From HGM04593 sp045661225 (GTDB taxonomy: Bacteria > Bacteroidota > Bacteroidia > Bacteroidales > Bacteroidaceae): 64,000 nt of DNA. Positions within the stretch are counted from its first letter, which is position 1. Each line of letters starts with the position of its first letter. The position numbers were made by a program, and so were the translations under genes. Location of the stretch: assembly GCA_045661225.1 (NCBI GenBank), contig JAZRFF010000020.1:67681-131680 (forward strand). The letters are read 5' to 3'. The notes beneath the pieces are model-generated. The model was not told the origin of the DNA. It did no database searches and worked only from the letters and a program-made list of their open reading frames with translations. Below are positions 36,601 through 44,960 of the stretch, in pieces.

Positions 36601-37346
36601 AGCAGTTCGAACCAGCCTCCAACTTTTACTACTCCCGGAACAATTCCGTATAGAACGACTGCTACAAGTACGGCCGATACGGCGAGCGCCAGCAAAGTGT
36701 ACTTCCAGTTACGGTTGGGGAACTTCTTGTAGTATATTACAAGGACTATTGCGGGTATACAGAGCAGGTTCAGCAGGTGTACGCCTATGGACAGGCCGAC
36801 AAGGTAAGCTATGAGTATGAGCCAGCGGTCGCTATGTGGCGAGTCGGCATTATCCTCCCATTTTAGAATGAGCCAGAATACCACAGCCGTGAACAGCGAC
36901 GAGAAACTGTAAACCTCGCCCTCGACGGCACTGAACCAGTAGGTGTCGCTCCAGGTATAAGCAAGCGCTCCAACAAGGCCCGACGCAAGGATTGTCACCA
37001 TCTGTGCGCTGTTTATCTCGTTTTTGTTGCCAACTACAAGCTTGCGTACAAGATGCGTGATGCTCCAGAACATAAAAAGTATTCCGGCTGCGCTGAGCAG
37101 TGCCGACATTATGTTTACCATATACGCGACATTGTGGGGCTCGGCAAATAGCGAGAAAAAGTTTGCAGCGAGCATAAAGAACGGTGCGCCGGGCGGGTGT
37201 CCAATCTCCAGCTTGTTTCCTGAAAGGATAAACTCGGGACAGTCCCAGAAGCTTGCGGTGGGCTCAACCGTCAGGCAGTATGTAAGGGCTGCTATTGCGA
37301 ATGTAAGCCAACCGAGGGTGTTGTTCAACAATTTGAATCGTTTCAT
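33633..37346 (-). CDS. DUF2723 membrane protein, putative GT-C glycosyltransferase (GT117-like)
   Basis: Very large membrane protein of 1237 residues. The ATG at 37346 gives MKRFKLLNNTLGWLTFAIAA, immediately before the first helix; the longer frame adds an implausible leader. About a dozen helices fill the first 700 residues, with the DUF2723 signature PTASFWDCPEFI near the N-terminus, an acidic loop typical of protein-O-mannosyltransferase-like GT-C enzymes. QPRERDYAYAASFYAF and CGDNDTFPLWY come next, then a soluble C-terminal third. It probably transfers a sugar from a lipid carrier at the membrane surface; the acceptor is unknown. The gene heads a run with the deacetylase and queG. Confidence 0.9.
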   Translation of the reverse strand: MKRFKLLNNTLGWLTFAIAALTYCLTVEPTASFWDCPEFILSGNKLEIGHPPGAPFFMLAANFFSLFAEPHNVAYMVNIMSALLSAAGILFMFWSITHLVRKLVVGNKNEINSAQMVTILASGLVGALAYTWSDTYWFSAVEGEVYSFSSLFTAVVFWLILKWEDNADSPHSDRWLILIAYLVGLSIGVHLLNLLCIPAIVLVIYYKKFPNRNWKYTLLALAVSAVLVAVVLYGIVPGVVKVGGWFELLFVNLFGLPFNSGLYVYLLLLFGVLAAGIYLTEKYTAQTEKNQKTVTVLFLLSVALLGIPFYGHNVLTSIFIAIIVIALLYFAAMLRRNETVEGKSKILATAKKYIVSFRAFNTAFLCMLLIVIGYSSYALIVIRSSANTPMDQNSPEDIFTLAGYLNREQYGTRPLFYGHSFGSEIKRDRNGAPVEKKTSPVYVRTDDGKYKFLEYNTEYVYEQNMLFPRMYSRDHKGQYENWVGHRIEGWAPSQNGRGRVTMPSQLDNLTFFINYQVNHMYWRYFLWNFVGRQNDIQSHGEIEHGNWITGINLLDELRLGDIDKLPETIKNNKGRNVYYALPLILGIIGLVWQGKRGKEGKRQLLIISMLFFMTGLAIILYLNQTPLQPRERDYAYAASFYAFAIWIGMGVAGIIEYLQGLTKKESLAANIIVSIVCLLVPIQMVSQTWDDHDRSGRYACRDFGQNYLNTLPDGSYPIIFTCGDNDTFPLWYNQEVENVRTDARVCNLSYIQADWYIDQMKRPAYESPALPISWKRDDYAGNTNMVVYIIPDAGTKYILEYLANNPDKAKLIGYDIHNFRNISKYWITEANDGNKSEGRKVVEEILDYIKPKMLADANKFIAQGESEYNRRGATEKELEIAEYKIMYGDMLQRIASGITKSSAIIPTPIIRIPVDIEAVKKSGVKTPAIISDDSMMPEYMELDFSDVNAMYRHELLIIDMLANANWERPIYVATTVGTEHYPSALQDFFVLEGLAYRITPFNWAEFDKINEELGIYDSQVDIDKYYNNVVNRFKWGGVKEHKDYYSDETIRRMISTHRTQMATLAQQMYNSMILRGDTPEEMKEKSEITQKLITLLEKWYTEFPDDIVSYDPVRDGTAEYAKIYKLLHDNQKKLANSEYFLGEETLALLKERYLEISGKVIKNEYEYLRWYSTRKPHSIDRRLADYRRGVLLEGVHAMLEEEDEEMARALFLNYTGYTLEEVYQELIKYDNANKSTK

Positions 37347-37406
37347 TGTATTGTAATATTTTGTTTTTCTCCGTAATGTAGCGGGCATAACTCCCCTAAA
37401 AACGTG

Positions 37407-37438
37407 CAAATTTACCTAATATATAGTAAATGAACAAA
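37407..37438 (-). promoter_or_regulatory. Bacteroidota promoter for the DUF2723 gene
   Basis: Minus-strand TTTG (37438-37435) is followed after 20 bases by TAAATTTG (37414-37407), an exact match to TAnnTTTG. Transcription would start near 37400, about 55 bases before the ATG. Confidence 0.7.
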
Positions 37439-37487
37439 ATATTATCCTCAAAAAACCATTCTAAATGTTTATGGTTGTTAATGTTGG

Positions 37488-39734
37488 TTACATCGGGTCA
37501 ATATCGTAGTACATTGCTACCGAACGATAGCGTGGGGTACTGCAATAGGCTTGCTGAATGTTGTGTAGGACTTCGTTTATTTTGTATTGCGACAGAGAGG
37601 TCTCGACTTTGAGCACAATTTTGCGTATGTACAACTGTTTGACCTTTGCTACAGGCGGAAGGTCGGGCCCCAGAATGCGCTCGTCGAAAATCTCGCGCAT
37701 ACGCTTGCCTATCAGTGTGGCAAATTCCTCAAGAACCTGAACGTCGCGGTGCTTCATATATATATAAACCAACCGATAAAAAGGCGGATAATGGAATAGC
37801 AGACGCTCGCTGATCTGTTGGTCATAGAACGATGCGTAGTCGTTCTTTTCAATGAGTGGTATTACAGGTGCGTCAATCATTTTTGTTTGCAGGAACACTT
37901 GTCCTTGTCCGCTTTTGCGTCCGGCACGCCCTGCTACCTGCGACATCAACTGGAAAGCTCTTTCGGTGGCTCTGAAGTCGGGGTAGTTAAGGAGTGTGTC
38001 GGCATTTATTATGCCTACAACAGCAACATTGTCAAAATCGAGTCCTTTTGATACCATCTGCGTGCCTATAAGAATATCGGTCTTGCCTTGCTGGAAATCT
38101 GTGATAATCTTTTCGTATGCATTTCTTGTACGGGTGGTGTCAAGGTCCATACGTTCAATGCGTGCTTCGGGAAAAAGGTTCTGCAGGTCGTCCTCAATCT
38201 TCTCGGTGCCATAGCCTAAATTTATAAAATTTCTTTCTTCGCAGTTGGGGCAGTGAACGGGTGCGGGAATGGAGTATCCGCAGTAGTGGCAGGTGAGTTT
38301 GCCGGCGCTTTTGTGCAGGGTGAGGCTTACGTCGCAGTGTTTGCAACGTGGAACCCAGCCGCAAGTCTTGCACTCCATCAAAGGGGCGTATCCGCGCCGG
38401 TTCTGGAACAATATTATCTGTTGTTTGTTCTCAAGAGCCTTGCGCATAGCCTCAACAAGCGGGTCGGAGAAGGGACCGGTCACTAATTTACGGCGCTGGT
38501 GCTCTTGCATATCCACAATTTCTATATGTGGAAGTTTTAACAGACGGTGACGAGTGGTAAGGCTTACAAGTGCGTACTTGCCTATGGTGGCGTTGTAATA
38601 ACTTTCAATAGATGGGGTAGCTGTGCCCAGCAGGGTCTTTGCTCCGAATTGCGCAGCAAGCACTATAGCGGCGTTGCGGGCATTATAGCGTGGTGCGGGG
38701 TCTTGTTGCTTGTAGCTATTTTCATGTTCTTCGTCAACAACTACAAGGCCTAACTTTCTGAAAGGAAGAAATAGCGACGAACGTACACCGAGTATTATAT
38801 CGTATGGGGTGTCGCTTAGTTGCTTTTTCCATATTTCGACCCTCTCGGCGTCCGAGAACTTTGAGTGGTAAAGCCCAATTCTGTTGCCAAAGACACTGCG
38901 CAGTCTCTCTACAATTTGTTTGGTAAGAGCAATCTCGGGTAGCATATATAGCACTTGCTCGCCCCGGGCAAGTGCCTCGGATATAAGGTGTATATAAATC
39001 TCGGTCTTTCCGGCCGATGTTACTCCGTGCAGCAGAGTTACATTTTTTTCGCTAAACCCTATTTTAATATCCTCAAAGGCTTTCTGTTGCGCCGGGTTCA
39101 GGCTGTGCCTCGGTTTGACGGTTGTTTCTCCCCGGTCAAGGCGGCCAATCTCGACCTCGTATGTCTCTAAAATACCTTTGTCGTGCAATTCTTTGTAAAT
39201 AGCTGCCGATACCTGTGCAGTCTCAATCAATTGGTGTTTGCTCACCTCTTTTGGCGAGTTCCCGAACGGTTCGGTAATCTGCAGGAATGTTGCAAGCAGA
39301 CGCTTTTGTCTTGGTGCACGCGAGAGTGATTGCAATAGCAGATTTACGCTCTTTTCATCGTTGCATTTTGCGCTCAGACGTACACGCTGCTGGGTGCGTG
39401 GCTTGAATTCTCCTTTGAGCCCTTGCGGAATGGCTGCCTTGTATATGTCCCCGAGCGAACAGAGATAATATTTTGATATCCACTCCCACAGTTTCAGTTG
39501 CTCGGCGGTTACTATAGGTTCGTCGTCGAGTAGTTCTTTTATGGGTTTTACTGCGTAGTCATTCTGTTCGCGGCTGTGCAGTTCGGTCACAAGCGCTGTA
39601 TATGTCTTTTTGTTGCCGAGCGGAACCGATACGCGACAACCGACGGCAATCCTGCCTATAGCACTTTGGGGAATGCTGTAGGTGTATGTCCCGGGTAAGG
39701 GTAACGGTAAAATTACTTCGGCGAACTTGCTCAT
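37488..39734 (-). CDS. priA: Primosomal protein N' (replication restart helicase PriA)
   Basis: Superfamily 2 helicase of 748 residues that reloads the replisome at stalled forks. An N-terminal DNA-binding domain is followed by Walker A GVTSAGKTEIYIH, Walker B VVDEEHENSYK, a zinc-binding region of eight cysteines (CKTCGW, CKHCDVSL, CHYCGY, CPNC) and helicase motifs ILIGTQMVSKGLDF and QVAGRAGR. Length fits the family. It stands alone ahead of the DUF2723 gene with an independent promoter between them. Confidence 0.96.
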   Translation of the reverse strand: MSKFAEVILPLPLPGTYTYSIPQSAIGRIAVGCRVSVPLGNKKTYTALVTELHSREQNDYAVKPIKELLDDEPIVTAEQLKLWEWISKYYLCSLGDIYKAAIPQGLKGEFKPRTQQRVRLSAKCNDEKSVNLLLQSLSRAPRQKRLLATFLQITEPFGNSPKEVSKHQLIETAQVSAAIYKELHDKGILETYEVEIGRLDRGETTVKPRHSLNPAQQKAFEDIKIGFSEKNVTLLHGVTSAGKTEIYIHLISEALARGEQVLYMLPEIALTKQIVERLRSVFGNRIGLYHSKFSDAERVEIWKKQLSDTPYDIILGVRSSLFLPFRKLGLVVVDEEHENSYKQQDPAPRYNARNAAIVLAAQFGAKTLLGTATPSIESYYNATIGKYALVSLTTRHRLLKLPHIEIVDMQEHQRRKLVTGPFSDPLVEAMRKALENKQQIILFQNRRGYAPLMECKTCGWVPRCKHCDVSLTLHKSAGKLTCHYCGYSIPAPVHCPNCEERNFINLGYGTEKIEDDLQNLFPEARIERMDLDTTRTRNAYEKIITDFQQGKTDILIGTQMVSKGLDFDNVAVVGIINADTLLNYPDFRATERAFQLMSQVAGRAGRKSGQGQVFLQTKMIDAPVIPLIEKNDYASFYDQQISERLLFHYPPFYRLVYIYMKHRDVQVLEEFATLIGKRMREIFDERILGPDLPPVAKVKQLYIRKIVLKVETSLSQYKINEVLHNIQQAYCSTPRYRSVAMYYDIDPM

Positions 39735-40136
39735 AGCTGTTGTGAATTTAGAAACGGCTTAAATTATTTCGTTTGTTCCATTTGTCAAGCAAAAATAGAA
39801 TGTTTTTTTATTTTTAGAGGATAATTAGCGGGTTAAATAATTGAGAAAAGGAGAAAATTGGGGATTTTGAATGTAAATAGCGAATGAGTTACGTTTCTAT
39901 AGTGTCAGGAATGTGCTTGTAAAGAACTGCTGTTCTTAATTTATATTATTGAATAACCCTATGGGTGTTGTGCATTTCTTTTGTGAAAATATTATGCTTG
40001 CGGTGTAATAATTTCTGTACTCAAAAATTGCAAGGAAGAAAATTATACTTACCTTTGCGATTGTTGGAGGCCTTTTGTTGGTGTGCAACGCCGAAATTTC
40101 AGGGTTCGACTATTTAAACAAATAAATTTATAAGTT
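39735..40136. other. Intergenic region between divergent priA and lipoprotein cluster
   Basis: This 402-bp AT-rich region has no gene. A minus-strand TATTTTTG at 39797-39790 is a possible -7 element for priA, with no good -33. The plus-strand promoter of the lipoprotein cluster is at 40028-40057. Nothing else was recognised. Confidence 0.5.
40028..40057 (+). promoter_or_regulatory. Bacteroidota promoter of the lipoprotein cluster
   Basis: TTG at 40028-40030, a 19-base spacer and TACCTTTG at 40050-40057 give a textbook TTTG/TAnnTTTG promoter. The start near 40064 leaves a leader of about 70 bases. Confidence 0.75.
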
Positions 40137-40469
40137 ATGAAAAAGATTTTAATGTCAATTGTTGCTGTGTTTATTCTGGCGAGCTGTGGTGGTAATATTT
40201 TTGAACAGGTAACAGTTGTCTATAAAGATGCTACCGAGAAGATGGCCGATGTAGATACAAAGGCTGAACTTGATGAGATTCAAGATGTTGTTGAGCAGAA
40301 GGCCAAGAAAATTGAAGAGACTGACGAGTTTAAGAGAATTCAAGAGGCTGTTGACAATAACGACACTGTTGCCATTGCTAAGTATAAAGAGAGCATCGAT
40401 GAGCTTGTCGATGCGGTTATAGAGTACGAAAAGGAGCGAATCAAAGCTCTTGTAAGGGTTAATAAGTAA
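40137..40469 (+). CDS. Small lipoprotein with one copy of a helical repeat unit
   Basis: Lipoprotein of 110 residues. The signal peptide MKKILMSIVAVFILASCGG ends in lipobox ILASC (Cys17). The mature part is charged and almost entirely helical, with one roughly 80-residue unit: a YKDATEKM start, TKAELDEIQDVVEQK, then KYKESIDELVDAV. The same pattern recurs in the next two genes, once in one and about four times in the other. No family is recognised. It has its own promoter and a terminator 18 bases after the stop. Confidence 0.85.
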   Translation: MKKILMSIVAVFILASCGGNIFEQVTVVYKDATEKMADVDTKAELDEIQDVVEQKAKKIEETDEFKRIQEAVDNNDTVAIAKYKESIDELVDAVIEYEKERIKALVRVNK

Positions 40470-40486
40470 TATTTCCGATAATGGAG

Positions 40487-40513
40487 AACGCAGGGATACC
40501 CTGCGTTTTTTTT
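40487..40513 (+). terminator. Intrinsic terminator after first lipoprotein gene
   Basis: Nine-bp stem AACGCAGGG (40487-40495) with 40499-40507, a three-base loop and a run of eight Ts. Confidence 0.9.
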
Positions 40514-40600
40514 ATGCCTGAATGTGCAGGTTTTTCAGAATTTGTAGGCTTTGAAAAAAAGGCGCTTCTAAAAAGTCTTGCAGAGTATCTCTTCTTAAAA

Positions 40601-40631
40601 TTGCATTTTTCAAATTATCGTACTAATTTCG
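40601..40631 (+). promoter_or_regulatory. Bacteroidota-type promoter of the second lipoprotein gene
   Basis: TTG at 40601-40603, a 20-base spacer and TAATTTCG at 40624-40631 (one mismatch). It lies after the terminator of the first gene, so the second to fourth lipoprotein genes likely form a separate unit. The leader would be only about 20 bases. Confidence 0.6.
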
Positions 40632-40657
40632 CATAGTTTTTTATTAAAGATTAGTTT

Positions 40658-41752
40658 ATGCTTTATATGCAGAAAGTAACGAACAGCATAAGTGCTGCCT
40701 TTTTTCGCCTGGCAAAGTGTGCCGGAGTTTCATTTGTGTTCTGCGTGCTGATGACTGCGTGTGCGGGAGATATATATGAAAAACAGGCCGATGTGTACGA
40801 AACTTTCCGTGCAAGGTTGGACACTGCTGCATCGTGCGAGAGTTTGAAAAAGGTTAACACTGAATGTGAGAGCGCAATAAGACTTTTACTTAAGGAGAAT
40901 GGCGATGCTGTTGCCGAATCCTACAGAAACTCCGCTCAATATAAAGAGAGCATCAATCATCTGAAAAAAACCGAAAGTGAATATGTAAATGTTTACACAA
41001 ACAAGATTCTTTCTGCATTGTTGAAAAAACAACAGGAACTTTTTGCCGATTATTCGGCAAAGCTTGAAAAGGCAAATGGGTACGATGAGTTTGTAACATT
41101 GAACCGTACTCTCGGCAGCACAATTTCGGCAATGAATAAGGATTATGCCGCAGAGTTTAAAAAAGCAGCCTCTATGAAAGGCCAACAGAATATTCAAGCC
41201 GAACATAATGCAGCTATGAAAGAGTTCGCTAGACTGTATAAGGAGAAGGCTTCATCGGCTGTTGTTCAGAGAGAGCTTGCGCTCTACGATGAGTTTGCTG
41301 CGAAACTAACCGGTGTCAACGACTATCTTTCGCTCAAGGAAATTGACGTGATGCTCGAGAATAACGTATCGGTGGTGAGGGCTAATAATGCGGCGGTATA
41401 TGCCGGTGGCGTTCCCGAGTCTGTCGTTCTTGCGCGAAACGCATACAAAGAGCAGTATGCGCAAAAGGTTGCACTTCCTCTGCTGGAATACCGCGAGGCT
41501 TATCACAAAGGAACGTCGGAGCTCTTTCACAAGGTTAAAAACGTCGATGAATTTAAAAAATTGCGTAGTACGTTCATTGATGTAAACGCTATTTTTACAC
41601 GTGAGAACGAGGAGGAGTTGCGTTGGATTGACTTTAAAATTTCTGCCGGCAATAAAGAACTCGAGAAGAAACGTAATTCAGCCGAAGCGTGGCTTCAGGA
41701 AATAAACAAAGCGATAGAGAAAAAAGCTGTGGAGCTGGAGCTTGTAAAGTAA
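40658..41752 (+). CDS. Lipoprotein with about four tandem helical repeat units
   Basis: Lipoprotein of 364 residues. The N-terminal stretch is long for a signal peptide (a second ATG nine bases in may be the real start) and ends at lipobox VLMTACAG (Cys near 35). The mature protein divides into about four units of 75-90 residues. Each begins with a Tyr-rich helix (VYETFRARL, LFADYSAKL, LYDEFAAKL, AYHKGTSELF), followed by a D/E-x-L segment (SCESLKKVN, YDEFVTLN, YLSLKEID, VDEFKKLR). The pattern matches the single-unit neighbours. It is rich in Lys, Glu and Ala and probably an extended helical bundle in the periplasm or at the surface. Function unknown. Confidence 0.85.
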   Translation: MLYMQKVTNSISAAFFRLAKCAGVSFVFCVLMTACAGDIYEKQADVYETFRARLDTAASCESLKKVNTECESAIRLLLKENGDAVAESYRNSAQYKESINHLKKTESEYVNVYTNKILSALLKKQQELFADYSAKLEKANGYDEFVTLNRTLGSTISAMNKDYAAEFKKAASMKGQQNIQAEHNAAMKEFARLYKEKASSAVVQRELALYDEFAAKLTGVNDYLSLKEIDVMLENNVSVVRANNAAVYAGGVPESVVLARNAYKEQYAQKVALPLLEYREAYHKGTSELFHKVKNVDEFKKLRSTFIDVNAIFTRENEEELRWIDFKISAGNKELEKKRNSAEAWLQEINKAIEKKAVELELVK

Positions 41753-41798
41753 GCGATTGTCAGCTTTTGATAGAATAAATATTAAAAAATAGAGATAA

Positions 41799-42161
41799 AT
41801 GAAAAAGATTGGATTTCTTTCGTTCTGTGGCGTGGCTTTAATGGCAATGTTCCTCTTGACAGCGTGCGGGGGCGACAGTGCAAAACAGAATGTGTACTTG
41901 AAGAAGGTTGCTGCGTACGAGGCTGCAACAGAAAAAATCGTGAATGCGACTGATGAGAATGCTCTTAATGAGATAAACAGTGCGCTTGAGAGTGAGATTG
42001 CCGAAATAAACAGCGCGAGTGTCGAGGAGTATGAACGGATTTTTGAGGAGAAAATGAATAATGCCGAGGCTTACAAAGCCGACACTGAGGCTCTTGAGAA
42101 AGCTCAAGACGCGTATGACAATGCCTACATTGAGAAACACCTCTCATTCAAGAATCTTTAA
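41799..42161 (+). CDS. Small lipoprotein with one repeat unit
   Basis: Lipoprotein of 120 residues: signal MKKIGFLSFCGVALMAMFLL with lipobox LLTACGG, then one acidic helical unit (AAYEAATEKIVNATDENALNEIN, LESEIAEIN, EALEKAQDAYDNAY). It is most like the product of the 40137 gene. It follows the four-unit gene by 46 bases without a terminator, so they are probably co-transcribed. Confidence 0.83.
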   Translation: MKKIGFLSFCGVALMAMFLLTACGGDSAKQNVYLKKVAAYEAATEKIVNATDENALNEINSALESEIAEINSASVEEYERIFEEKMNNAEAYKADTEALEKAQDAYDNAYIEKHLSFKNL

Positions 42162-42172
42162 TTATATAGTTT

Positions 42173-42343
42173 ATGAAGAAACTTATTTTTGCAGTAACTG
42201 TAGTGCTTGCGCTTACAAGTTGTACGGGTGGTGCTCCTGCCGACAAAAGGGACGAGAAAGGTCATAATCCTTCTCCTGAACAAATTATCGCCCCGACTCC
42301 GTGCCCGGTAGAGGTGGCCGACACAGTGGCGGTGTCGCTTTAA
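42173..42343 (+). CDS. Very small lipoprotein (56 residues)
   Basis: Short gene 11 bases after the previous stop. It encodes MKKLIFAVTVVLALTSCTGG, a complete lipoprotein signal with lipobox LTSC (Cys17), and a mature peptide of only 40 residues that is proline-rich in its second half (PSPEQIIAPTPCPVEV). The position within the lipoprotein cluster and the terminator after it support a real gene. It has no repeat unit. It could be a small membrane-anchored peptide of the entericidin kind, but no homology is claimed. Confidence 0.7.
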   Translation: MKKLIFAVTVVLALTSCTGGAPADKRDEKGHNPSPEQIIAPTPCPVEVADTVAVSL

Positions 42344-42388
42344 GATGAAGTCTAATGCAGGCTTTGAATAAGCCTTGCAAAAGGTTAT

Positions 42389-42430
42389 AAATATTATAGG
42401 CAGCTACACGTAGCTGCCTATAATATTTTA
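42389..42430. terminator. Bidirectional terminator between lipoprotein cluster and alkaline phosphatase
   Basis: An 18-bp perfect stem (42389-42406 with 42411-42428) with loop CACG. The arms begin with AAATATTAT, giving T-rich tails in both directions. It lies between convergent genes. Confidence 0.9.
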
Positions 42431-42450
42431 TGGAATATAAGAAGAGAGGC

Positions 42451-43770
42451 TTACTTGATTCCTTTAAGCGTTTTTATGATTTTTACAATATCGGTGTTGT
42501 CTATTACGCCATTGAAACGCTCTGCGCCGCAACCTATTGCAAACAAGGGTACATATGTTCCCGAGTGGTTGTAGCTTGCCCACGATAGCATTGCTGTGCG
42601 GTTAATGTCGTACACCGCTTCAAAGGCTATTTGGCGTGCAAGGTTGTAGTCCATTGTAACCTTTTCATCGGTTTTGCGTTCCTTGCGCAATCCCGCTCCT
42701 ATATTCTCTTTTAGAAGTTCGTCGACTCTTGCCCACGTTGTTGTCTGCTCTTTTTGCAGGATTCTTGTCATCTCCTCTACACTCATTTTCTGCGCGTTCA
42801 GTGCCTTCAGGTTGAGTGTGTAGTTGCCTCCGTAGCCGAGTACAAGTCCGCCTGTCTCGTGGTCGGCTGTGACTATTATAAGCGTCTCGTCCTTGTGCTG
42901 CTCGTAGAATTTAAGTGCTTCTTTTACTGCGTTGTCAAGGTCTATTACCTCGTGGAATACAGTCGCGGCATCGTCGTTGTGTGCTGCATAGTCTATAAGC
43001 CCGCCTTCAATCATCATAAAGAATCCTTTTTTGCTCTTTTCTTTTAGAAAGTCTATGCCGGCTGCTGTAATCTGTGCAAGAGTAAGGTCGTTCTCGTTGC
43101 TGTCGATGCTGTAAGGCAACTGCTCGGCAACGTTTTGTTGGTAAAGCATCATTTTTGTTGCTTTACCGGCCTTTTGGGTATAGTCGCTGTATCCGCGTGC
43201 AATGGTGTAACCCTCTTTCTCGGCTTGCTTGAACAGACGCTCGCGTTCGTCGGTGCTGCATTTGGGGTCGCCTCCTGCGTAAAAATCGTATCCGGCCGAC
43301 AGCATCTGCTGGGCAATGGCGCTGTAGTTGTGACGGCTCTTGTTGTGAGCATAGAATGCCGCCGGTGTTGCGTGGTTGATGGGCACAGTGGTGGCTACGC
43401 CTATAGCCATATTCTCGTTGGCAAGGTGTGTGGCTATACTGTAGAGAGGAACGGTGTCGCACATCATTCCTATTGCGCCGTTGTTGGTCTTGCTGCCCGT
43501 AGAGAGGGCTGTGCCTGAGGCTGCCGAGTCGGTAACGCCGTTACTGCGTGAGAAGGTTGTTACGAACGCCGATGCGGGGAACTGTGTAAAACTTAGTCTC
43601 TGTGGACAGCCAATCACTCCTTGTAATTCTCCCATATATAGTTCGGTGCCTATTACGTGCGAGGGGCCCATACCGTCTCCAATAAAATAGAATATGTATT
43701 TGGGACCTTTGGCAAATGTGCTTGCCGTAATAAAAATAAATAGCAGAACTGTTGCTGATGTGCGTTTCAT
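42451..43770 (-). CDS. Alkaline phosphatase
   Basis: Secreted alkaline phosphatase of 439 residues with signal peptide MKRTSATVLLFIFITASTFA. Metal and catalytic sites are visible: FIGDGMG (metal Asp), nucleophile Ser in VTDSAASGTALSTG, IEGGLIDYAAHND (metal ligands), VTADHETGG and a late HSGTYVPLFAIG. It releases phosphate from esters in the periplasm. It is the last gene of the long minus-strand operon, 12 bases after the serpin gene. No Pho-type regulatory site was recognised. Confidence 0.95.
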   Translation of the reverse strand: MKRTSATVLLFIFITASTFAKGPKYIFYFIGDGMGPSHVIGTELYMGELQGVIGCPQRLSFTQFPASAFVTTFSRSNGVTDSAASGTALSTGSKTNNGAIGMMCDTVPLYSIATHLANENMAIGVATTVPINHATPAAFYAHNKSRHNYSAIAQQMLSAGYDFYAGGDPKCSTDERERLFKQAEKEGYTIARGYSDYTQKAGKATKMMLYQQNVAEQLPYSIDSNENDLTLAQITAAGIDFLKEKSKKGFFMMIEGGLIDYAAHNDDAATVFHEVIDLDNAVKEALKFYEQHKDETLIIVTADHETGGLVLGYGGNYTLNLKALNAQKMSVEEMTRILQKEQTTTWARVDELLKENIGAGLRKERKTDEKVTMDYNLARQIAFEAVYDINRTAMLSWASYNHSGTYVPLFAIGCGAERFNGVIDNTDIVKIIKTLKGIK

Positions 43771-43782
43771 ATTTTTGTGGTT

Positions 43783-44958
43783 TTACATTGCGGGGTTACT
43801 TACTTTGCCGACGAACAAGACTTCGTTGGTGTCTTCCTTTATAATTGCGTATATGAACGGGCGGTTGAGTGTAAGCACTTTTTTCTCGCCTTCCCGTGGC
43901 ATAGCCATCATACCCACCATCACTGCTGTGATAGCGGCTGCTTCGGTGCCTTGCTCATCGACTTTTATGTATGTCTTCTGTATTACATCGTCTATGCAGA
44001 GTGCTTTGTCGGATATCTCTCCGAATTGCGCTCTGCTGCCAAATGCGCTGTTTATTCCTGCTTCCTCAAGCATAGGTCTGAGGCTTGTGCCGAACTCTGC
44101 GGTGAACTTGGGCATTTTAAGCTCAACGTCTTGTATGTCGGTGGCTGCTAATATGCTGTCGAAGTTGGTTGCAAGGTGGTTGGCTGCGGTAATACAACTG
44201 ATGCCTTTATTGGGGAGCGCAAGCAGCATATAGTAACCGCCTTTGTAGGGTTTTGCGGTCATTGACAGAATATTGTCGCTGTAATACGCTGCATTTGAGC
44301 GTTGTCTCATCATCTGTACGTCTGCAGTAACGCCTCCGGTTGTCGTGAATTTTCCGGGCTGCGTGTTGTGTATGGCAAAGGGCGACTTCCACGCACCTTT
44401 AAAGTAGAGTGCGTTAATGAGACACATTCTCGCATTGGGGTCTATGTCGTTTATAATTGAGGCGATGCGTCCTTCGGTCTTTTCGTTGCACCAACTGTTT
44501 ATGCGGGTAAGGGCATTTTTATCGAACTGTGTGCGCTCAACATCGGCGTTGTAGTAATCTTTATTTGTATTTATGAATTTCTCTTTAACGCTCAGTTGGT
44601 TGTTAATCCATATTGAGTTTGCCATACGTACCTCGCAATGTTGGTTACTATTCATCGCTTCAATCAGTTGCTTGCTGCGGCTGTTGGCATTGTCGTCCAG
44701 TTGCAGGGCTACGTATATCTCTTCTTTTGTCGTGCCCTCGGCGCCGTTGGCAACCATTGCCATTGCTTGCTGCGCGCTTATGGGCGAGAGACATACGTTT
44801 CCGGGGGTTGTGCAGGCCTCGTAGAGCATTTTGCCCCAGAAAGGCTTCTTGCCGGTATTTTCTTTTGCTGTCATATTAGGGGTACCGCCAGCCTCCCGGG
44901 TTGTGCCACAAGAGAGCAGGGTGGCTGCTAATGACGCGTAAATAAACTGTTTAAACAT
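43783..44958 (-). CDS. Lipoprotein serpin (serine protease inhibitor)
   Basis: Serpin of 391 residues with a lipoprotein signal, MFKQFIYASLAATLLSCG, so it is membrane-anchored and exported. The core serpin pieces are present: NVCLSPISAQQAMAMVANGAEGTT, MCLINALYFKGAW and the C-terminal LNRPFIYAIIKEDTNEVLFVGKV. The reactive loop has an inhibitory hinge, EQGTEAAAITAV, with small residues at P12-P9, and the scissile region VGMMAMP suggests a Met at or near P1. It should therefore trap an elastase-, chymotrypsin- or subtilisin-like protease. It sits between rseP and alkaline phosphatase, two bases after rseP. Confidence 0.93.
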   Translation of the reverse strand: MFKQFIYASLAATLLSCGTTREAGGTPNMTAKENTGKKPFWGKMLYEACTTPGNVCLSPISAQQAMAMVANGAEGTTKEEIYVALQLDDNANSRSKQLIEAMNSNQHCEVRMANSIWINNQLSVKEKFINTNKDYYNADVERTQFDKNALTRINSWCNEKTEGRIASIINDIDPNARMCLINALYFKGAWKSPFAIHNTQPGKFTTTGGVTADVQMMRQRSNAAYYSDNILSMTAKPYKGGYYMLLALPNKGISCITAANHLATNFDSILAATDIQDVELKMPKFTAEFGTSLRPMLEEAGINSAFGSRAQFGEISDKALCIDDVIQKTYIKVDEQGTEAAAITAVMVGMMAMPREGEKKVLTLNRPFIYAIIKEDTNEVLFVGKVSNPAM

Positions 44959-44960
44959 TG

